NCBI RefSeq assembly: GCF_019175385.1
Contig: NC_083337.1
Coordinates: forward strand, 22,057,885 to 22,121,884
Reading direction: 5' to 3'
Length of the DNA: 64,000 nt
From: Lycium barbarum
Taxonomy: Eukaryota; Streptophyta; Magnoliopsida; Solanales; Solanaceae
Shown here: piece by piece, positions 59,116-64,000 of the stretch
Layout of the letters: the number at the start of each line of letters is the position of its first letter
Numbering within the stretch: the stretch's first letter is position 1
Translations under genes and position numbers: made by a program
Notes under the pieces: model-generated
The model's database searches: none
What the model was told of the DNA's origin: nothing
The model's input: the letters and a program-made list of their open reading frames with translations, nothing else

Positions 59116-61390
59116 TTGGCGCCACCTAAGTTGACAACCACCGGAGGAGGTGGCTCGAGGCAAACTCAAAAATCAACGGGTCGGAGGAGGCCCAGTAGCC
59201 AATCCACACTTAGAGACGAGAGGTCGGATGACGAGCATGAGGTTATGCCCATGAAGAAGAACAGGGCTACTCCTCCCCCGTGGAATAGGCAGGTCACAGT
59301 ACCAGCTCCTACACCTCCCAGTTCCTCCCAGTCTGACAAGGAGGAATCATCTAAATCTGGGTCCGGTGATAGATCCGAGGAGGAGGGATCAGAGGCTGCA
59401 TCTGGTGATACCTCACCTGCCACCCAAGCACAGTCTACTGAGGATGCTGCTCAGTCCTTTCAGGCATATTCTAAATCCCAAACCCATCAGAGCTCACAGC
59501 CTGGTGATGATGAGACTGATATTGATACTGATGCTGAGCCGGCTAGGGCTCGGGAACTAAGAAGCAAGAGGCTTGCGGATCGGTTCACTGTTAAGGGTGC
59601 CAGGCAGCTATATGAGTATTGCATTGAATTGAAAGGAGAAGACACTCAACATGAGAAATGAACCATAAATGAATGGCGGCGGATCAGTTTTGAGGGGCTC
59701 GTGATCTTACCCAGAGCCAGGGAGCTTATTCATCACTATCAGTTAGAGTTCATACAGGAGCCGCCTGGGACTATTAACCTATTTTGGTTCGTGAGATATA
59801 TGCCGCATATGGGGCATTGATCTCGAAAGTTAGAAAGAGGTGCCAGAAGTTGAAGGAGATACCGCCACGGAGCGAGGTTGAGATCAGAGGGGTGAGTGTG
59901 GATATATCTGCCCAGGCCATCAACAGAGTATATTTTAGTAATAACTACATCGCCCCGAAGCAGACAATTAAGCTTCAAGACAAGTTGCGAAGGTGCAAGG
60001 AACAGCCCGTCAGGGACTCGGTATCTATAGTGGTAGGTCGCCCGACCAAGAGAGCCGAGTGTACTAATTTGAAGAATCGGATAAAGAAAAAGTGGTTGAC
60101 TCTAGAGGGAAATTTTTAATGGAGCGTGGTGCAGTTGCAGCTTCTCCCCACTCAGGATGATAATGCTCTTACGGTTGATAGGAAGGTTGTTGTAGCCGCA
60201 TTTGTTGTAGCCACATTGATGTCCAGATACCCGATTGATTTTGGGCCATTGGCTACGCAGATACCGTTGAGTGCTTCCTAGCCCAACACTTCGCTGATAC
60301 TTCCATGCCTGATTACAGAGCTTGTTCGGAGGTCACAGGTGCGGTTTGTCGGTTTATTCGGTATAAAAGAGCAAGAATAAGGATATTGATGAGAGCCAAG
60401 GGGAAGTGGATGGGTTTCCAGTGGAACTTCGAGGGGTACCCCTACTGCAGGAGCTTGTTCATCTCGGGGCCGCGGGTGACTCTACACTGGAGTTACCCGC
60501 CACTGCTGCCCATATTATTGACACTGTCTAGGCTGCAGATTCTGACACTCCAGCTGCTGATGTTAGTGATGATTCTGTTGAGACTCAGACTGATATTCCT
60601 GAGCCACAGACTTCGGTTCCACCGCCTCAGGGTCCAGTCCCACAGCCAGCGGGTCCAGCTGTACCACCACAGGGTACTGCTAGAGTTGATCCATATGCCT
60701 TCTCAATGGACAACTTTAGGAAATTTGCTAAACAGGTGGCTACAAGCGGACTAGCAGTCAAAGATCATAGTAAACCAACTGGATGATTATGTGAGGACGA
60801 GAGTGAAGGAGGCATTAGATCCTGTGAGGACAACACTGTCCGCTCGGCTGGATGGATTTGAGATGAGATTTACCGCATTGGAAATGGCTCGCCCGACCTC
60901 TTCTACAGATGCTTTGAGGGCAGAGTTAGAGCAGCTTAAGGCTGACGTGTTATTATTGAAGGCTTGTGATCCGAGCATAGTAGTAGCACCACCGTTTGTT
61001 GCGGAGGAAATTGAGGAGGAGCTTCCACTGGTGCAGTTAGTTGTGCCTCCTTCAGTAGGTGGTCGGGGAAAGAGAAAGAGAGTGGCCCGTGATAAGAAGG
61101 AGGTGCGAGAGAGCACTCGCACTAGGGGCCCGAATATAGAGGAGCAGGAGGTGGCAGAGGTCATTCAGAGATCGCTCATGGAGAATGTCCAGTTTGGGAC
61201 TAGGGGAGCCACCTCGAGCAGTGCTCCCAGTGGTAATATATTGCCACCACCCCTTCCTACTCCAGTGCCAGTGCATACGGGCACCACTACTGATGTTGCT
61301 ACTGATGTTGCTACAGAGACTACTGTTGGTACGGTTGCACCACCTGAGGCCTCACAGACCGATGAGTCGCGAGATGAGCAGCGCGCCTAG
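59116..61390 (+). pseudogene. Athila-type 3' ORF, copy 2
   Basis: Same domain order as the copy at 27206: acidic low-complexity N-terminal part, plant transposon protein-like middle, coiled-coil-like part (about 60790-60960), GRGKRKRVARDKK basic cluster, Ser/Thr-rich tail. It has exactly the same length (2275 bases) as copy 1. The ATG is TTG here. Three stops of copy 1 (27515, about 27541, 27578) are sense codons here, so the first 180 codons are open to a TGA at 59659, where copy 1 reads CGA. The middle part changes frame in both copies. The open C-terminal part is 60791-61390. The ancestral gene was therefore probably intact at the positions where the copies differ. Function unknown. Confidence 0.72.
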
Positions 61391-62912
61391 TGCGCCACAG
61401 GTATTCGTACTCCCTGGTATTACGTTTTTTGCATTGGGGACACTGTAGACTTTTTCAGTTGGGGGTGGGAGTATTTGATGTATTATATATGTGTTTAGGA
61501 CCCCCTCGGCTTTTCTTTGCCATGGTTCTTTTCCTGAGGGGTTTATTTCTTGTTGAACCTGGATGTTTAGGTCGTGTTTAGATAAAGTAGAGTATTGTTG
61601 ACTTATGTGGTGGTGGTTTGATTAACTTAGGGCTGTCTTATTTTGATTTTGAGAAGAAGTACTCCCCTCCCTCCGAAAATTTTGACAAAATGGACTTGGT
61701 TGTTTAATTGACATGCATGCCTTTTTGTGTGACATTTAGATTATTGGGTTACCTTGTGTGCGTAATTATAGCGGGTAGACTAGTGTGTTGACAATTCTGA
61801 TGCCATGTGTTATGAGGTTTTGTGGATATATTCTCTAGTTGTGTATGTAATCTAGAACTTGACTGGTTAGTCGTGCCTGCATTCTGAAGATAAGTGAAAC
61901 TGTGAAATGATCTTAGGCTTTGTTTGTGTTAGGAACCCCTGTTTAGCCTAAATATAAGCCTACCCATAGATTAATATCCCTTGATAGCCATTTTGAGCCT
62001 GAAAACCTGTTTGTTTGACTAGCCGTAACAAGTCGATACCCGTTCTAAATATCACTCTCTTCTTGCACCCGGTCCTTCCTTGGTACTAAATTAATAAGAT
62101 TGAGTCTAAAAGCCTAAGTTGGGGTGATAGGTGGACTAAAGGGAATATGAGGCGTAAGCCTAAAGTGGGGTTGAAGTGAAGTACCTAGTAAAAGACAGCG
62201 GTTCGGTAAGTGTAAAAAGAAAAAAAATGAAAAACAAAATACAGCAACCAAAGGGAAAAAAATTAAGGAATTAAAATCACAATAAAACCACACCAAGGCA
62301 ACAGAAAGAAAGAAGGGAAGAAAACAAAAGGCGAAAAGGGTAAAAGACAAGAATATGATGCAGTGTTCATGGACGGTGAGTCATTGTTATCCAAATATCT
62401 ATCCTACCCGTCCCTAAACCGACATTACAACTATGAAAAAATGTCCTAGTGTGATCACAGCCGAACTGTCCAAAGTCGAGGGCGCTGAAAATAAGGGAAA
62501 GCTTATGGTATTTGCATGTATAGCTAGAGAATTTCTTTTTGACTGTGAGTGTTTCTCTTCTCCTTTGACTTCTGTCCCATTCTGTGCGTGTATATATGTT
62601 GGGACATTCTTTGGTCCTTGCGAGGGCATTAGAATTTGGTAAGCGACTGGATTCCAAGAGTCTTGATTCGTGTGCGCTATAGTTTCTGTGATAACAAGAT
62701 GTCTTAAATTGAAGCCTCATGGTTAGTTGCAATGAGTCCTTGATTGGTTTTGTCTTTATTGAGGGGGGAGTCATTGTGATACACATGATATGCCGGAAGT
62801 TAATTGCCACAACCACTGTAGACAACTTGACTTTATGAAATCGAGACATTTGTAGATTGAGTCTGTTAGTTAACTTGCTTGAGGACAAGCAAAGACTTTA
62901 AGTTGGGGGTGT
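61391..62912 (+). other. Non-coding tail, copy 2
   Basis: Matches 29481-31004. The purine tract aagttgggggt before the LTR is kept. The minus-strand frame of 173 codons (62888-62367) is again open. Confidence 0.7.
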
Positions 62913-63962
62913 TGATGTGCTGGGAATTTTGGGACATCTAATGCTCTTTAACTCTAAGTTTCACTTGTTTTCAAGCAAGTTTGTATTAGTTTGATGTGTT
63001 TTGTGTGCTATGCAGGTATTTTGAAGTTAGAATGCTCGGAAAGCAAAAAAACGAGGAAAATAGGCAATCTGTTCTGATAAGCATAAAGACGGACCGTCAA
63101 CATGCTCAACGGTCCGCCGAGTTGCCTCGTCGATATGTTCCTGCGAAGTGACAATTCATCAGATCGTCAACATGCTCAACATTCCATCGAAGTGCTTCGA
63201 CGATGGAGTTCCTGCAGAGTGACAAAAGTACACTCAGATCGTCGATATAGTCGTCGAGCATGTCGACGACCGTCGAAGTGCAAAGACGAACCGTCGAAGT
63301 GCAGGCCGAGTTGGAACAGGACTGGGATTGATTATTCCGAGTTTGACTTGTAAAAATACATGTTTAGGTTTTATTTTTCAGACATCTGGAGTTTTAGAAT
63401 TGTAGTAATTATTTTTGAGTTGTTATTGCTTTTGAAGATTTCGAGACAATTACATTCATTACTTTCAAGTTTTATTCGTAAGTTCAATACAATACTTCAA
63501 TTATGCAATATTAAATCTTTTATTGTTTTCTTGTTGCCATGAGTAGCTAAACACCTTTACTAAGGTTGTGAACCCAAGGATGAGTAGCTAAACACCTTTA
63601 CTAAGGTTGTGAAATAGTTCAGATTCACATAGAGGTTAAGTGCATTCATACAAACAGTCCATTAGAAGTATATCAAGATCGATGCCCATGATCATACACT
63701 TTATCTGACGGGGACACAACCTTGGTTCTTTTTACCCATATATTTTCAACTTTAAATTTCCAGTCACTTTAAATTAGTCCACAAACCAAATCAACTATAA
63801 AACCCTTTTCTGGAATACACCAGGACCGCATGATTAGTAGAATACTTGTTTAGTAAACTTTTCACACCATATTCTCGGTAGGATTCGACCCTAACCTCAT
63901 TGGGTTACTATATTTGACAACGTCTGCATTATACCATTAATAGGTGTAATTTGAGCGTATCA
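62913..63962 (+). repeat. 3' LTR of the Athila-type element, copy 2, deleted
   Basis: 1050 bp against 1335 bp in copy 1. The TATA box is changed to TAAAAATA (63351). About 300 bases corresponding to roughly 31688-31990 are missing. At the junction, a block of about 34 bases starting ATGAGTAGCTAAACACC is present twice (63539 and 63580). Confidence 0.9.
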
Positions 63963-64000
63963 GTGTGCCACATGTTTTACACATAAAAAGTTACCCCTTC
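63963..64000 (+). other. Ogre flank, copy 2
   Basis: gtgtgccacatgttttacacat... matches 32340-32377 with one substitution and one base less in a C-run. Shows that the copied segment extends beyond the Athila-type element. Confidence 0.85.

Larger units (their letters stand above)
58910..64000 (+). repeat. Second copy of 26998-32377 (segmental duplication)
   Basis: Collinear with the 3' part of the Athila-type element, its 3' LTR, and the first 38 bases of Ogre sequence to its right (63963-64000 against 32340-32377). A few substitutions per hundred bases and small indels. The copy is cut by the window end, so its full length is unknown. Confidence 0.93.

Noticed and set aside
1..64000. A host gene, tRNA gene or other non-element function
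   Set aside because: I looked for intron-exon genes, cloverleaf-like sequences and known protein families on both strands and found only retrotransposon domains. A very small RNA gene could still be missed by eye.

Overview
The window looks like plant nuclear heterochromatin, most likely from a eudicot and probably a member of the Solanaceae. That assignment rests on the style of the LTR retrotransposons, not on any host gene. I found no convincing host gene, tRNA, rRNA or CRISPR array. Almost every base can be assigned to nested Ty3/gypsy LTR retrotransposons, and all their coding regions are broken by stops or frameshifts.

The outer scaffold is one very large Ogre/Tat-type element on the + strand. 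It has a putative 5' LTR at 41-12706, a tRNA-Arg-type primer site at 12709, an ORF1 remnant at 13281-14716, a second unrecognised ORF remnant at 15090-16262, then gag (32981-34900), protease (35233-36168), RT (36770-37760), RNase H with a second archaeal-type RNase H (37761-38574), and integrase (47617-49020). It has been split by later insertions: (a) a reverse solo LTR at 4717-9841 (TSD ggttg) that holds a forward solo LTR at 4891-7327 (TSD aaaaa); (b) an Athila-type element at 16342-32339 (tRNA-Asp primer site, TSD gtgtc/gtgtg) that holds a reverse solo LTR at 21968-24502 (TSD accat); (c) a Del/Tekay-type chromovirus at 38580-47611 (tRNA-iMet primer site, TSD gatac); (d) a non-coding relative of that chromovirus at 49234-58909, with two LTRs and a reverse solo LTR at 52434-55482 (TSD gtagt).

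From 58910 to the window end the sequence is a second copy of 26998-32377: the Athila 3' ORF, its non-coding tail, its 3' LTR and the Ogre bases that flank it. Because the flank is shared, this is a segmental duplication or rearrangement and not an independent insertion. Its left breakpoint lies just inside the internal region of the non-coding element.

Three patterns are not explained by ordinary element annotation. First, eight LTRs of several subfamilies carry a conserved splice-donor-like site (AAGGTATGTAAGGCTA type). A branch-point-like hairpin and a CAG acceptor-like site follow 0.76 to 1.2 kb downstream, which suggests a conserved leader intron in the LTR. Second, CGGWCCG/GTCGAC palindrome clusters sit just upstream of the TATA-like box in LTRs of unrelated lineages. 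Third, the Athila-type element repeats that arrangement internally: palindromes, TATA box, donor-like and acceptor-like sites directly before its 3' ORF. This suggests an internal promoter with its own leader intron.
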